Shown here: positions 31,697 through 40,870 of the stretch, piece after piece
Layout: every line of letters begins with the position of its first letter
Numbering within the stretch: the stretch's first letter is position 1
Translations under genes and position numbers: made by a program
The notes under the pieces: generated by a model
Seen by the model: the letters and a program-made list of their open reading frames with translations, nothing else
The model's database searches: none
What the model was told of the DNA's origin: nothing
Source of the DNA: Flexithrix dorotheae DSM 6795
Lineage (GTDB): Bacteria > Bacteroidota > Bacteroidia > Cytophagales > Flammeovirgaceae
NCBI RefSeq assembly: GCF_000379765.1
Contig: NZ_KB903434.1
Span: 62,001-126,000 of the forward strand
Direction: 5' to 3'
Length of the DNA: 64,000 bases

Positions 31697-34657
31697 TCAA
31701 CCACCAATCCTTAAGATGAGGAAATCGAATTGATGCTTATTCAATCCTGCACTAAAAATATTGGAAGTATCCAAAAGGTAACTGTATCGTACTCCTAAAT
31801 CCAAATCTATTAATCTCAAGGCTCTGAAATCGAATGATAATTCTGCACCTGTAGAATTATAAGTTTCATTGGGTAATAGAGTCCTTGGATCGGAGGGGAC
31901 CTGCAAACCAGAATCATTGGGCAACTGGCTGGGTATTACCGGATCAAAACTGGTTCGGGAATAATCGAAGAACAAATTGAGTTTTACCCTTTGCACAAAT
32001 GCTAAAGGCCCCAAAGCCACATCAGGGTAGAATAATGGCAAAGCATAATTTACTGATCCTCTTATAATATCATCATGAGGTATACTATTATAACCTCTTG
32101 CATACCTAAAACTGTCTCTAAACTGGTAGGTATCCGTAAAGCCTTCCTTTTGGAAACTTCCTTCCACAAAAAAACTGTGATTCTTCCAAATCCCGGGAAA
32201 GAAAAAAGTAGCAGTTGAGGTAAACTGACTCCCCTGATTTCTATTGGTTTTAAAAGTAGATAAATAATTGACTTCCAGAGCCTGGGCAAACCTTGAGTTG
32301 ATAAATTGCATAGCTTTACTCTGTTGTCTGGAAAACCTTACCCTAAAATCCATCACATTTACAGGCCCATTCCTTGCCTGGAGGCTTTCATTAAAACCCA
32401 AACTTACATTATCATAATTTACATTGAGATAATGATAAGAAGCTCCTATTCTTAAATTGGCAAAATGATTCCCATCCGATAAATTAAGGGGGACAAATAA
32501 CCCAATTCTATAATCGTCCTCCTTCCATTTTTTTGTGTAAAACCCTAAATCAGGCTGGTCTTCTGAGTTTTTCCGAATATACATATTCGTTCTGGATCTG
32601 GTATTCTGGATTCCAATACTCCCATTCATCACCGGAAAAAACTGGGCATACAAAACATCCATGTAAAAACCTCCAGCATTCTCATTAGCATTATATTGAT
32701 AACCTACCGCTCCGTTAAAGGTCTGAAATTTATTTTCCATTTGAACTTCAGCTCTGTAAACAGGATGGTTTGGAAAAACCTGGATACTGTGTGGCCTAAG
32801 TAAACCAGTGGTCTTTTTATATTTTTTTATTTCGAATTCATTCGAAGGGATTTTGTTAAGTATACTTCCACCTTCCTGCTCTTTTGCCGCCTCATAAAAA
32901 TTCAAAGAACTTTCGGGGATTTTGTCTAGACTGGCATAAGTCCGATTTTCCAAACTTACTTCCTTAATGTCATATCCATCAGCGGAATACTCTGCATAGG
33001 CCAATTTTAAACCATCAGGAGACAGTGCAGGCTGAAAGGCTCCAATTTTGCTACTGGTCACCTGGAAAAACTCTTTTGTAATTTTATTTACCGCATAAAT
33101 ATTATTTATCCCGGAATATGCAGCCGAGAAATATACATATTCTCCGCCATCAAAAGGATAAGAAACCTGATCGTTTCCAAAACTAGTCAGGGCATTATAC
33201 CCCCCATCCTCCACATTCACTAAAACGATGGCCTGCTTATGTCCTTTTTGGGCTACCGTCACAATAGCCTTCCCATCTTTAGTCCACTTAGGCAGGGAAT
33301 AGAAAAGATTTTCTGAGTTAGGTAACGTTCGAATTACTTCTCCAGTGATGGCATCCAGAATTATCAGGGCATAATCCCCATTTAATGTGGCTTCTGCCAC
33401 TACAATTTTTGAAGCATCAGGGGAAAGAGCAGGGGCAAAATATTTTGTCTTTTTGGTGAGTTGTGTGGTTTTTCCAGTGTTTAAATCATAAATTTTAATT
33501 ACAGAATAATCTACATTTCCCCATCGAATATCATACTCAATATCTGCCCACACAATTTTATTTTCGGCAAGGGAAAGGGTACTATTATAATTTAAATTAT
33601 AGCCGGGCAAGGTTATTTTTTTCTCTGTGCCCTGACCATCAATCGTATAAAAACTTCTGATATCTTTAAACCCGCTTTTCTCCACAATCAATTGGTTATT
33701 GGAAATGTAATTGGGAAAGCGATAATTAGTATATCGTTGTTTAGCCTTTGTATTCACCAGGACTGAAGGAGTAAGCGTTAAATCTTCCAATTCCTCCTCC
33801 CATTTTTCATCCAATTCGGCAAAGGCCGCATTATACAACTGGGGAGTTCTCATATTGGTAGATTTCTTTAAAGAATGGCTAAATGGGAAAAATAAACCTT
33901 TGTACTTTACGGCATTCTCCAAAGTATTTTTCCATATGTCTTCACCAAAATTAGCTCTAGCATAATTGATGAGGTAATATCCCTGATTGTAATGATTTGG
34001 GACAAATTCTTTTATTGAAGTAGCTGAGGCTTTTTCATAATTAAATTTTCTCCCGGCAAGGCGTAATGCCCTGTATTCCATATCAAAAGCAGGGGTTCTA
34101 CCTCTACCCGATTCGGATAGTGCGGTTTCTGAACTTACAGCATCCCCTTCAATATACCATCTAGGTAAGGCTGTTCTTCTAAAAAAGGACAAAGTGTTTT
34201 CCCCAAGAATGGTATAAAAAAAGTTTGTGATTCCTCTTTTAGCATTGGTAGTTTGCTGAACATGACGATATTCGTGAATTGCTAATAAATCCAGCCAATT
34301 TCCGCTTCCCAAAAAATTAAACTGCGGTGGGGTAAGAAAAAACTCTGATCGGAAGGGAGAAAGTGTCACAAAACCATTTGAAATTCCTGTTTGATTTTGC
34401 ATCAAAATAGTCACCTTTTCGCTTTTGCTGCCTATAGACTCAAGATTATTACTATATAAATATTCAATAAGATTGGCAACTCTTTTCCCCTGACCCTCAA
34501 CACCTTCCGGAAAAACGACTTGTACCTTTTCAGTATTTATCTGTTTCCATTTTAAGGAATTAGGATTTAGCCCTAAAGGATATTGTTGAGAAAATAATGA
34601 GGAAATAGGAATGAATACAAAAAACGAAGAAAGGAGGGCTAATAAAGATTTATTCAT
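31697..34657 (-). CDS. Gluzincin metallopeptidase, TolB-like propeller and outer-membrane barrel fusion
   Basis: About 986 residues from the ATG at 34657, which begins a clean signal peptide (SLLALLSSFFVFIPISSLFSQ); an in-frame ATG at 34717 adds 20 residues. Residues about 125-170 contain HEYRH (HExxH) and, some 35 residues later, WYIEGDAVSSE, the spacing of MA-type gluzincin peptidases. A TolB/WD40-like propeller follows at about 270-600 (ALSPDASKIVVAEA, WTKDGKAIVTVAQ, QPALSPDGLKLAYAEYS). The remainder looks like a transmembrane barrel of amphipathic strands ending FDFLILRIGG. The domain combination suggests a surface- or periplasm-facing protease anchored in the outer membrane. The substrate is unknown. 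Confidence 0.75.
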   Translation of the reverse strand: MNKSLLALLSSFFVFIPISSLFSQQYPLGLNPNSLKWKQINTEKVQVVFPEGVEGQGKRVANLIEYLYSNNLESIGSKSEKVTILMQNQTGISNGFVTLSPFRSEFFLTPPQFNFLGSGNWLDLLAIHEYRHVQQTTNAKRGITNFFYTILGENTLSFFRRTALPRWYIEGDAVSSETALSESGRGRTPAFDMEYRALRLAGRKFNYEKASATSIKEFVPNHYNQGYYLINYARANFGEDIWKNTLENAVKYKGLFFPFSHSLKKSTNMRTPQLYNAAFAELDEKWEEELEDLTLTPSVLVNTKAKQRYTNYRFPNYISNNQLIVEKSGFKDIRSFYTIDGQGTEKKITLPGYNLNYNSTLSLAENKIVWADIEYDIRWGNVDYSVIKIYDLNTGKTTQLTKKTKYFAPALSPDASKIVVAEATLNGDYALIILDAITGEVIRTLPNSENLFYSLPKWTKDGKAIVTVAQKGHKQAIVLVNVEDGGYNALTSFGNDQVSYPFDGGEYVYFSAAYSGINNIYAVNKITKEFFQVTSSKIGAFQPALSPDGLKLAYAEYSADGYDIKEVSLENRTYASLDKIPESSLNFYEAAKEQEGGSILNKIPSNEFEIKKYKKTTGLLRPHSIQVFPNHPVYRAEVQMENKFQTFNGAVGYQYNANENAGGFYMDVLYAQFFPVMNGSIGIQNTRSRTNMYIRKNSEDQPDLGFYTKKWKEDDYRIGLFVPLNLSDGNHFANLRIGASYHYLNVNYDNVSLGFNESLQARNGPVNVMDFRVRFSRQQSKAMQFINSRFAQALEVNYLSTFKTNRNQGSQFTSTATFFFPGIWKNHSFFVEGSFQKEGFTDTYQFRDSFRYARGYNSIPHDDIIRGSVNYALPLFYPDVALGPLAFVQRVKLNLFFDYSRTSFDPVIPSQLPNDSGLQVPSDPRTLLPNETYNSTGAELSFDFRALRLIDLDLGVRYSYLLDTSNIFSAGLNKHQFDFLILRIGG

Positions 34658-34768
34658 GAAGCCTATATGGAATAATAGTTTAAAAAATGAATTTAAAAAA
34701 AGGTAGCGCACCGACAATTTTATACCTCAAATACAACCTGATCACCTAATACCCTAATTCCAGAAGTT

Positions 34769-35395
34769 TTAACTTTCAGGATCACCATAGAAAAGTGGGA
34801 ATTTATTTAAACCTTGATATTTTACGCCTAATTCCCGGATTTTATCGCCTTTCTCTTCTAAAAGAACATTAAACTCCAGCACGTAATTATTATAATTTTT
34901 CCTGATCATAAAATCCCTATGATTGGCTTCTAAAATATCAGAAGATAATAATGCAGCCCGCTTATATTTTTCAAATTCATCCGTACTTGTGGCAAATTCC
35001 TGAATTTTATCCATCAGTTCCTGACAATAATCATCATAGGCTACCATAAAGCTTTCATCTTCCATGGTGACTTTAGAATAAAGATTTTCTTCGACCAAAG
35101 CCCTTTTTTCCTCAATTGAAGCCACTAAAGCAGTATTGTAATTAGGGATAATATTTTTTATTTCCTCCACCAGCAATTTAGTGGTGTTGATCTTTTCATT
35201 TTCTGAAGCAATGGCTTGCTTGTCGAGGCTATGGATGCTGTCCAGCAACAAATCCACTCTGGAATTTAGGGGAAGTTCCTGCTCCTCCTCTTCCCATGAA
35301 TCCTGTTCAATATCACCGTCCTTATCTGCCTCTTTTTTACATTCGGAGAAAAAGATTAAAACCACGGCCAAAAATAAGAAACTGATTTTGTTCAT
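34769..35395 (-). CDS. Predicted lipoprotein with coiled-coil character
   Basis: A 208-residue exported protein. The N-terminus MNKISFLFLAVVLIFFSEC has a lipobox-like cysteine at 19. A highly acidic linker follows (DGDIEQDSWEEEEQEL), then a long helical, charged region (SLDKQAIASENEKINTTKL). No family is recognised. It lies 111 nt upstream of the metallopeptidase-barrel gene on the same strand and may be co-transcribed with it. A weak promoter (TTTG at 35448-35451, TATCTTTA at 35425-35432, minus strand) lies just upstream. Confidence 0.65.
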   Translation of the reverse strand: MNKISFLFLAVVLIFFSECKKEADKDGDIEQDSWEEEEQELPLNSRVDLLLDSIHSLDKQAIASENEKINTTKLLVEEIKNIIPNYNTALVASIEEKRALVEENLYSKVTMEDESFMVAYDDYCQELMDKIQEFATSTDEFEKYKRAALLSSDILEANHRDFMIRKNYNNYVLEFNVLLEEKGDKIRELGVKYQGLNKFPLFYGDPES

Positions 35396-35680
35396 AATAG
35401 AAGATTTAATTGTTTGTAATCGTATAAAGATAGTATTTCTACCGGCACAAATGAAAAATCTGTCCTTTTTAGTTTTCCATTAAAACCAGAACCTTTTTCA
35501 TCTGATGAAGATGGATTTTCACTACCATTTATAAAAATTGTATTCCGAATAAGCCTATCATTTTCTAAATTGGAGTATCAAAAGGGAAAATTTAAAATAC
35601 CAGTTATTTCCCTAAAATTGGATATTTTGAATAAATTTGATTCAATAACTTCACTAATAATTTAAAGAGCATAAAATATA

Positions 35681-37060
35681 ATGGGTAAACCTTTAGGAAA
35701 AATATTGGTCATTGATGATAATGAAGATGTGTTGTTGGCGGCCAAATTATTATTAAAAAAACATGCTGACCTTGTTCAGATAGAGAGTAACCCTAAAAAA
35801 ATCCCCTTTCTCCTGAATAATGATACCTATGATGTCATCTTGCTGGACATGAATTTTAGTAAGGATATCACTAGTGGAAAGGAAGGGTTTCACTGGCTTG
35901 AGCAAATCATGGAAATCAACCCTGAAGCCGTAGTTATATTAATCACTGCATTTGGGGATGTGGAAATGGCTGTAAAAGCCCTGAGGTCTGGTGCCACTGA
36001 TTTTGTTTTAAAACCCTGGCAAAATGAAAAACTGATTGCCACCCTTACCACAGCGGTAAAACTAAAACAGGCTAAAGATGAAGTAAACACCTTAAAAATG
36101 GAGAAGAATAAACTCACTTCTGAGCTTAATCAATCCCATTTTAAGGAAATTATTGGGAAAAGTGCCTCCATGATGGAGGTTTTCAATATTATTAGCAAGG
36201 TAGCCGAAACTGATGCCAACATTTTAATTCTTGGAGAAAACGGTACGGGAAAAGAAGTAATCGCCAGAGCAATTCACAACCAATCTCTCAGGAAAGATAA
36301 TGTATTCATAAATGTAGATATGGGTACCATCACGGAGAGTCTTTTTGAAAGTGAACTTTTTGGGCATAAAAAAGGAGCATTCACTGATGCCAAGGAAGAT
36401 AGGGCTGGAAGATTTGAAGTGGCCAACAGTGGAACACTTTTTTTGGATGAGATAGGCAATTTATCTCTCAGCCTTCAGGCCAAGCTACTTACCGTGCTTC
36501 AAAGAAGGGAAATCACCAGAGTGGGTGCCAATAAATCTATTCCTATCGATATCAGATTGGTTTGTGCTACTAATATGCCTCTATACGAAATGGTTGAGGG
36601 AAATGAATTCCGGCAGGATTTACTGTATAGAATTAATACGGTGGAAATCCGTTTACCTTCGTTGAGAGAAAGAACTGACGACTTGCAGGAATTATCCTCC
36701 CACTTTATTGATATGTATTGTAAAAAATACAGAAAGAACAGAAAAAGACTTGCCTCCAGTACATTAAAGAAATTTGAAAAATACCACTGGCCCGGCAACA
36801 TCCGGGAACTACAACATGCTTTAGAAAGAGCAATCATCATGAGCGAAGAAGAATTACTTTTACCAAGTGATTTTCTTTTTCTTGTTGAGAAAAATGATTC
36901 TGAAGAAGTAGATTTTTCTGAATATGATCTTGATACAGTAGAAAAAATGATGATTCAAAAGGCAATTAGTAAACATTCAGGAAATATTTCAAAAGCAGCA
37001 AAGTCTCTGGGACTAACCAGAGCATCTTTGTACAGAAGGTTGGAAAAGCATGGCCTTTAA
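35681..37060 (+). CDS. NtrC-family sigma-54-dependent response regulator
   Basis: A 459-residue regulator. The receiver domain (about 1-125) has phospho-acceptor Asp56 (VILLDMNFSKD). The AAA+ domain (about 150-380) has Walker A GENGTGKE, the sigma-54 contact loop GAFTDA, and Walker B LFLDEIG. A Fis-type helix-turn-helix ends the protein (GNISKAAKSLGLTRASLYRR). On phosphorylation it should activate transcription by RpoN-RNA polymerase. The sensor kinase gene overlaps its last 11 nt in another frame, so the two form a coupled pair. Targets are unknown, and no clear -24/-12 promoter was found in the window. Confidence 0.96.
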   Translation: MGKPLGKILVIDDNEDVLLAAKLLLKKHADLVQIESNPKKIPFLLNNDTYDVILLDMNFSKDITSGKEGFHWLEQIMEINPEAVVILITAFGDVEMAVKALRSGATDFVLKPWQNEKLIATLTTAVKLKQAKDEVNTLKMEKNKLTSELNQSHFKEIIGKSASMMEVFNIISKVAETDANILILGENGTGKEVIARAIHNQSLRKDNVFINVDMGTITESLFESELFGHKKGAFTDAKEDRAGRFEVANSGTLFLDEIGNLSLSLQAKLLTVLQRREITRVGANKSIPIDIRLVCATNMPLYEMVEGNEFRQDLLYRINTVEIRLPSLRERTDDLQELSSHFIDMYCKKYRKNRKRLASSTLKKFEKYHWPGNIRELQHALERAIIMSEEELLLPSDFLFLVEKNDSEEVDFSEYDLDTVEKMMIQKAISKHSGNISKAAKSLGLTRASLYRRLEKHGL

Positions 37061-38411
37061 GGATTTTCGATTAAAAATTATATCCCGGGTACTCGGGTTA
37101 TCATTCTCCATTTTTGCAATGTTTTACCTGGTTTTTTCAGGTACATACATTACCGCTGGGTTTGTATTAGGTGTAGTAGTTTATCAGGTGGTTTCGGTGA
37201 TTAATTTACTGGAGAACACCAATAAAGAACTTATAGACTTTTTAAGCTCCATCAGATACGATGATTTTTCCCAGTCTTATAAACTTACAGGAAGAGGAGG
37301 AAGTTTTGATGAACTGAATTTCGAATTCAATAAGGTAATTCAGAATTTCAAAAATATTAGAGCTGAAAAAGAAGCCGAGTATCAATACCTCAAAAATATT
37401 ATTCATCATATTGGAATTGGAATATTATCCTTTGATAAAAAAGGAGATGTTCAAATTATCAATACCGCTGCCAAACGCCTGTTTAAAGTCAACCGACTTC
37501 GCAATATTTCCAAACTAAAAGACTTCAGTGGGGAATTAGTAGAACATTTCAATAAATTAAGGACAGGGTCAAAAGCCTTGGTAAGAATCCGTGATAATGG
37601 GGAAATTGTTCAGTTGGCAATCTATGCCATTGAACTTTACCTTAAAGGAGAAGAATATAAACTGGTAACTGTCCAGAATATACAAAGCGAGTTGGAAGAA
37701 AAGGAAATGGAAGCCTGGCAAAACCTTATCAGAGTACTCACCCATGAAATCATGAATTCGGTAACTCCTATTTCTTCACTGGCAAATACAATTGAAGGAG
37801 AGGTAAACTACATTAAGGAAAATGAAGAACCTAATCTTAGTACTGAAGATTTGGAGGATATATCACTTGCTGTTGGAACCATAAAAAGGAGAAGTGAAGC
37901 CCTCATTCGCTTTGTGAATGATTTCAGGAACCTCACGCACATGCCCGAACCCAACTTAAATCATGTGAGGGTAAGTGATATTTTCAGGCATATAAAAATA
38001 TTAATGGACCATGAATGCGAGGAGCATGAAATTCGATTTGAGACTCAGTTGGAACCAGAATCCCTAATCGTCACAGCAGATCAGGAAATGATTGAACAGG
38101 TTTTGATAAACATGATAAAAAATGCTGTTCAGGCCTTGCAGGAATTAACCAAAGAAGAAAATAGCAATAAAGTGATTATTCTTTTGGGACAACAAAATCA
38201 AAATAATCGTCCGGTGATTTCCGTAAAGGATAATGGTCCCGGGATTGATAAGGATGCGCTTGACAGGATATTCATTCCATTCTTCACCACTAAAAAAATG
38301 GGTTCGGGGATTGGGCTAAGTTTATCAAGACAAATTATGCGGTTGCACAAAGGTACAATAACTGCCAGTTCAGATCCTGGCCAGGGTACTACATTTAATT
38401 TAGTGTTTTAA
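37050..38411 (+). CDS. Sensor histidine kinase (NtrY-like)
   Basis: A 453-residue inner-membrane kinase. Two N-terminal membrane helices (about 10-55) are separated by only a very short loop, so there is almost no periplasmic sensor. A linker and a PAS-like domain follow (about 110-205, ILSFDKKGDVQIINTAAKRL). The dimerisation domain has the phospho-acceptor His in VLTHEIMNSVTP. The catalytic domain has N box MIEQVLINMIKNAVQAL, G1 DNGPGID and G2 GSGIGLSLS. It phosphorylates the overlapping response regulator. The signal is probably cytoplasmic or within the membrane. Confidence 0.95.
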   Translation: MAFKDFRLKIISRVLGLSFSIFAMFYLVFSGTYITAGFVLGVVVYQVVSVINLLENTNKELIDFLSSIRYDDFSQSYKLTGRGGSFDELNFEFNKVIQNFKNIRAEKEAEYQYLKNIIHHIGIGILSFDKKGDVQIINTAAKRLFKVNRLRNISKLKDFSGELVEHFNKLRTGSKALVRIRDNGEIVQLAIYAIELYLKGEEYKLVTVQNIQSELEEKEMEAWQNLIRVLTHEIMNSVTPISSLANTIEGEVNYIKENEEPNLSTEDLEDISLAVGTIKRRSEALIRFVNDFRNLTHMPEPNLNHVRVSDIFRHIKILMDHECEEHEIRFETQLEPESLIVTADQEMIEQVLINMIKNAVQALQELTKEENSNKVIILLGQQNQNNRPVISVKDNGPGIDKDALDRIFIPFFTTKKMGSGIGLSLSRQIMRLHKGTITASSDPGQGTTFNLVF

Positions 38412-38441
38412 GCTCTGATCTTCATTTGGTAAATTATCTAC

Positions 38442-38472
38442 AAAAAAATCAACCTTAAAACTTTAGGGTTGA
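38442..38472 (-). terminator. Intrinsic terminator for the minus-strand cas6
   Basis: An 11-bp stem (38449-38459 with 38462-38472, one G-U) with a 2-nt loop is followed on the minus strand by seven T (A at 38442-38448 on the plus strand). It lies 113 nt beyond the cas6 stop. A second hairpin, AAGGGGA/TCCCCTT at 38546-38570, is nearer the gene but has no T-run. Confidence 0.7.
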
Positions 38473-38584
38473 ATTCTGACTTTGCATTTGAGCTTAATAG
38501 AGGAGGGTTTCACTCTTTAATTTGAGAAAAGTTAATGAATTGGAAAAGGGGATATCAGGGCGTTCCCCTTCCAAAGCATCTAAT

Positions 38585-39397
38585 CTATTGTATATTTATT
38601 CTCATTTTTTTTAGGCTTTTTTCGAAAATTATTTCTCTTTTAACTTCCTTGTTATCGGCCAGATCTAACATTCCAAAACCATTTTCTGCCAATTCCCCTA
38701 AACCACAATTATAAATGAAGTTCTGAACCTCCGGAGCTGCATAAAGGGCAAATGGCAAAGTATAACCCCTTACCTCCTTAATCATTCCTTGATTTATGGT
38801 TGTATATATTCTGGCAAACTTTTTATCATGATTATTAATCTTTTCAAGATAATGTTTATCAGGAACCATTTGGAATTTGAAAAAAGAACTTATTTGTTTA
38901 GGTGTGAACTGGCCTATTCTTTCCATTCTCAACATGGTGGACTCATACAAAAAGTCTGAAAAATCATCTTTAGTAGGATGAATAAACTCTTTGTTTTTAT
39001 CCACATTGTCTGTATTACAAATTACAATTGGAGAAAGGCATAAGAATTTCACAGAGTTTCCAAACTTCCCTGTAAAATATTCTCTTTCTACATATTCTGG
39101 TTCAAGAACAAGGTCTCCCAATAATAGGTGCTGAAAGTCAAAAAGCTTATTTAAAAAGAAATTTATAAACTCTCCTCCTCCACTGGAAAAAATCAGTGTT
39201 ACTCTTTTCGAAAAATAATTTAAACCTTCTCTACCAACCTTGGTCTGACCTTTTAACCCAGAAAAATTAATAAAAGGATTTTCAGCCAAATAATCCTCTC
39301 CTACAACTTCTTTAATAAAGTTACGCACCTGTTTTTGGTGATGGAAAGGTAATACAGCTCCTTTATTTTTTAACTTAAAAATTATTCTAATCCTCAA
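38585..39397 (-). CDS. cas6: Cas6-like CRISPR endoribonuclease, solitary
   Basis: A 270-residue protein starting at TTG (39395-39397). The N-terminus MRIRIIFKLKNKGAVLPFHH is the usual Cas6 opening: a basic beta-strand, then LP and a His near residue 19. The C-terminal glycine-rich loop is GLGELAENGFGML (about 231-243), the RAMP/Cas6 hallmark. The length is normal for Cas6, so the gene looks intact. Cas6 cleaves CRISPR precursor RNA within the repeat. No repeat array, effector gene or adaptation gene was seen on either side. The neighbours are a two-component pair and nuoB. It must serve an array elsewhere or have another RNA target. Confidence 0.8.
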   Translation of the reverse strand: MRIRIIFKLKNKGAVLPFHHQKQVRNFIKEVVGEDYLAENPFINFSGLKGQTKVGREGLNYFSKRVTLIFSSGGGEFINFFLNKLFDFQHLLLGDLVLEPEYVEREYFTGKFGNSVKFLCLSPIVICNTDNVDKNKEFIHPTKDDFSDFLYESTMLRMERIGQFTPKQISSFFKFQMVPDKHYLEKINNHDKKFARIYTTINQGMIKEVRGYTLPFALYAAPEVQNFIYNCGLGELAENGFGMLDLADNKEVKREIIFEKSLKKMRINIQ

Positions 39398-39813
39398 CTT
39401 CTAAAAATTTTGGTCCAACACTTAGTTTTGATTTTGTTTTTACCAAAACGCAGTTTTGAGTTGATTATGGTATTTAGCTATTAATTAATAGTCAAAAAGT
39501 AAGAGGTTAGGGTTTTCGGAAGAAAAACATAGTACCTTTGTGTGTTAATATGTAAAGGTTTCAAAAATATCTTACAAATTAAGAATAGATTCTTTTTTCA
39601 TATTTAAATAAATATTTATGAAGGTTATTTGTGGAAAAAAAGGCTCTCTATTCAATGAAGCCTAGTTTTTAATATTGCTATCACAACATTAAAATACAAA
39701 AGAACAAAAGTGGGAAATTAATCAATTTAACATTTGTTGTTTTTTTTCGGATAGTGTTATTATTCTTACATTAAATTTTAGCGTAACTATTTTTTTTGTT
39801 TTTAATCATAAAA
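39398..39813. other. Divergent intergenic region between cas6 and nuoB
   Basis: About 416 nt of AT-rich sequence without a supportable gene. I looked for CRISPR repeats because cas6 is adjacent and found none. A small hairpin, CAAAAC/GTTTTG (39444-39458), lies near cas6, and a promoter-like box is at 39533. Confidence 0.5.
39533..39540 (+). promoter_or_regulatory. Predicted -7 box of nuoB
   Basis: TACCTTTG matches TAnnTTTG. GGTTTTCGG about 17-20 nt upstream could serve as the -33 box. The transcript would have a leader of about 270 nt before the nuoB ATG. Confidence 0.4.
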
Positions 39814-40335
39814 ATGGGTTTACTTGATAAAAAATTTGCATCAGGAGGGGTTGTGGTAACAAAGGTAGACGATTTAATCAACTGGGCCAGGTTGTCTTCA
39901 TTATGGCCTATGGGATTTGGACTTGCTTGTTGTGCTATTGAGATGATGTCTACTTATGCCTCCGGATATGACTTAGATAGGTTTGGTGTAATTCCAAGAG
40001 CCTCTCCCAGGCAATCCGACTTAATGATCATTGCAGGAACTGTTACTTTTAAAATGGCAGACCGGGTAAGACGTCTTTACGAACAAATGCCCGAACCCAG
40101 GTATGTAATTTCAATGGGAAGTTGCTCTAACTGTGGTGGTCCATATTGGGAGCATGGTTATCATGTGGTAAAAGGAGTGGATCGAATAATTCCGGTTGAT
40201 GTATATGTTCCTGGTTGTCCGCCCAGACCAGAAGCCTTAATTGGAGGAATTATTAAACTTCAGGAAAAGATAAGGAAAGAAACACTGGTGGCACCAAAAG
40301 CTATTGAAAATCTATTGAAGCAAACAAAAGTCTAA
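39814..40335 (+). CDS. nuoB: NADH-quinone oxidoreductase subunit B
   Basis: About 173 residues from the ATG at 39814; a TTG at 39796 in frame is not needed. This is the complex I peripheral-arm subunit that holds iron-sulfur cluster N2 at the quinone site. Ligand cysteines are Cys39 and Cys40 (GLACCAIE), Cys104 (GSCSNCGG) and Cys135 (VPGCPPRPE). The conserved [17 protein letters not shown] and GTVTFKMA are present. nuoC follows 34 nt downstream. nuoA, nuoD and the rest are absent from this locus. Confidence 0.96.
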   Translation: MGLLDKKFASGGVVVTKVDDLINWARLSSLWPMGFGLACCAIEMMSTYASGYDLDRFGVIPRASPRQSDLMIIAGTVTFKMADRVRRLYEQMPEPRYVISMGSCSNCGGPYWEHGYHVVKGVDRIIPVDVYVPGCPPRPEALIGGIIKLQEKIRKETLVAPKAIENLLKQTKV

Positions 40336-40369
40336 AATTGAATTGGAGTAAAAAGATTGGGTTTTAAGC

Positions 40370-40870
40370 ATGAAATTAGATGAAAAACTTATTGGCCTAC
40401 TGCACGAAAAGTTTGGCAAGGAAAATATTACAATAAATGATTCTGTGGATGAAACAGTATGCACAGTTGATAAATCAATTCTTTTCCAGGTTTGTCTCTT
40501 TTTGAGGGATGATGAAAGTTTTTATTTTGATTATTTATCCTGTATTACTGGCATTGATAATGGACTTGATGTCAATTCCATTGAGGTCATCTATAATCTT
40601 AACTCCATTCCATTTGAAAAAAGAATAACATTGAAAGTGTTAGTAAACAGGGACCTGGATTCAGATGGAAATTGTTCTGTACCCTCTGTTTGCAAGATAT
40701 GGAAAAATGCTGATTGGCTGGAAAGGGAAACTTATGATTTATTGGGGGTAAAATTTGAAAATCATCCTGATCTGAGAAGAATTCTGCTCCCATCAGACTG
40801 GGAGGGTTTCCCCTTGAGAAAAGACTACAAACTCCAGGAATATTACCATGGAATTAAAGTGGATTACTAA
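40370..40870 (+). CDS. nuoC: NADH-quinone oxidoreductase subunit C
   Basis: A 166-residue 30-kDa-type complex I subunit. It has the N-terminal domain with FDYLSCITGIDNG and the C-terminal signature WLERETYDLLGVKFENHPDL, RRILLPSDWEGFPLRKDY. The final segment (LQEYYHGIKVDY) is typical. It is co-transcribed with nuoB. Its TAA stop overlaps the stop codon of the convergent TonB receptor gene (bases 40867-40870, CTAA), so there is no space for a terminator between them. No nuoD follows. Confidence 0.93.
   Translation: MKLDEKLIGLLHEKFGKENITINDSVDETVCTVDKSILFQVCLFLRDDESFYFDYLSCITGIDNGLDVNSIEVIYNLNSIPFEKRITLKVLVNRDLDSDGNCSVPSVCKIWKNADWLERETYDLLGVKFENHPDLRRILLPSDWEGFPLRKDYKLQEYYHGIKVDY

Noticed and set aside
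35396-35680. Sigma-54 (-24/-12) promoter near the NtrC-type regulator
   Set aside because: No TGGCAC-N5-TTGC-like pair was found in this region. The nearest box is TAAATTTG at 35632, which fits the housekeeping consensus and may be chance.
38412-39813. CRISPR array next to cas6
   Set aside because: I searched both flanks for regularly spaced direct repeats of 24-40 nt and found none, only isolated hairpins.
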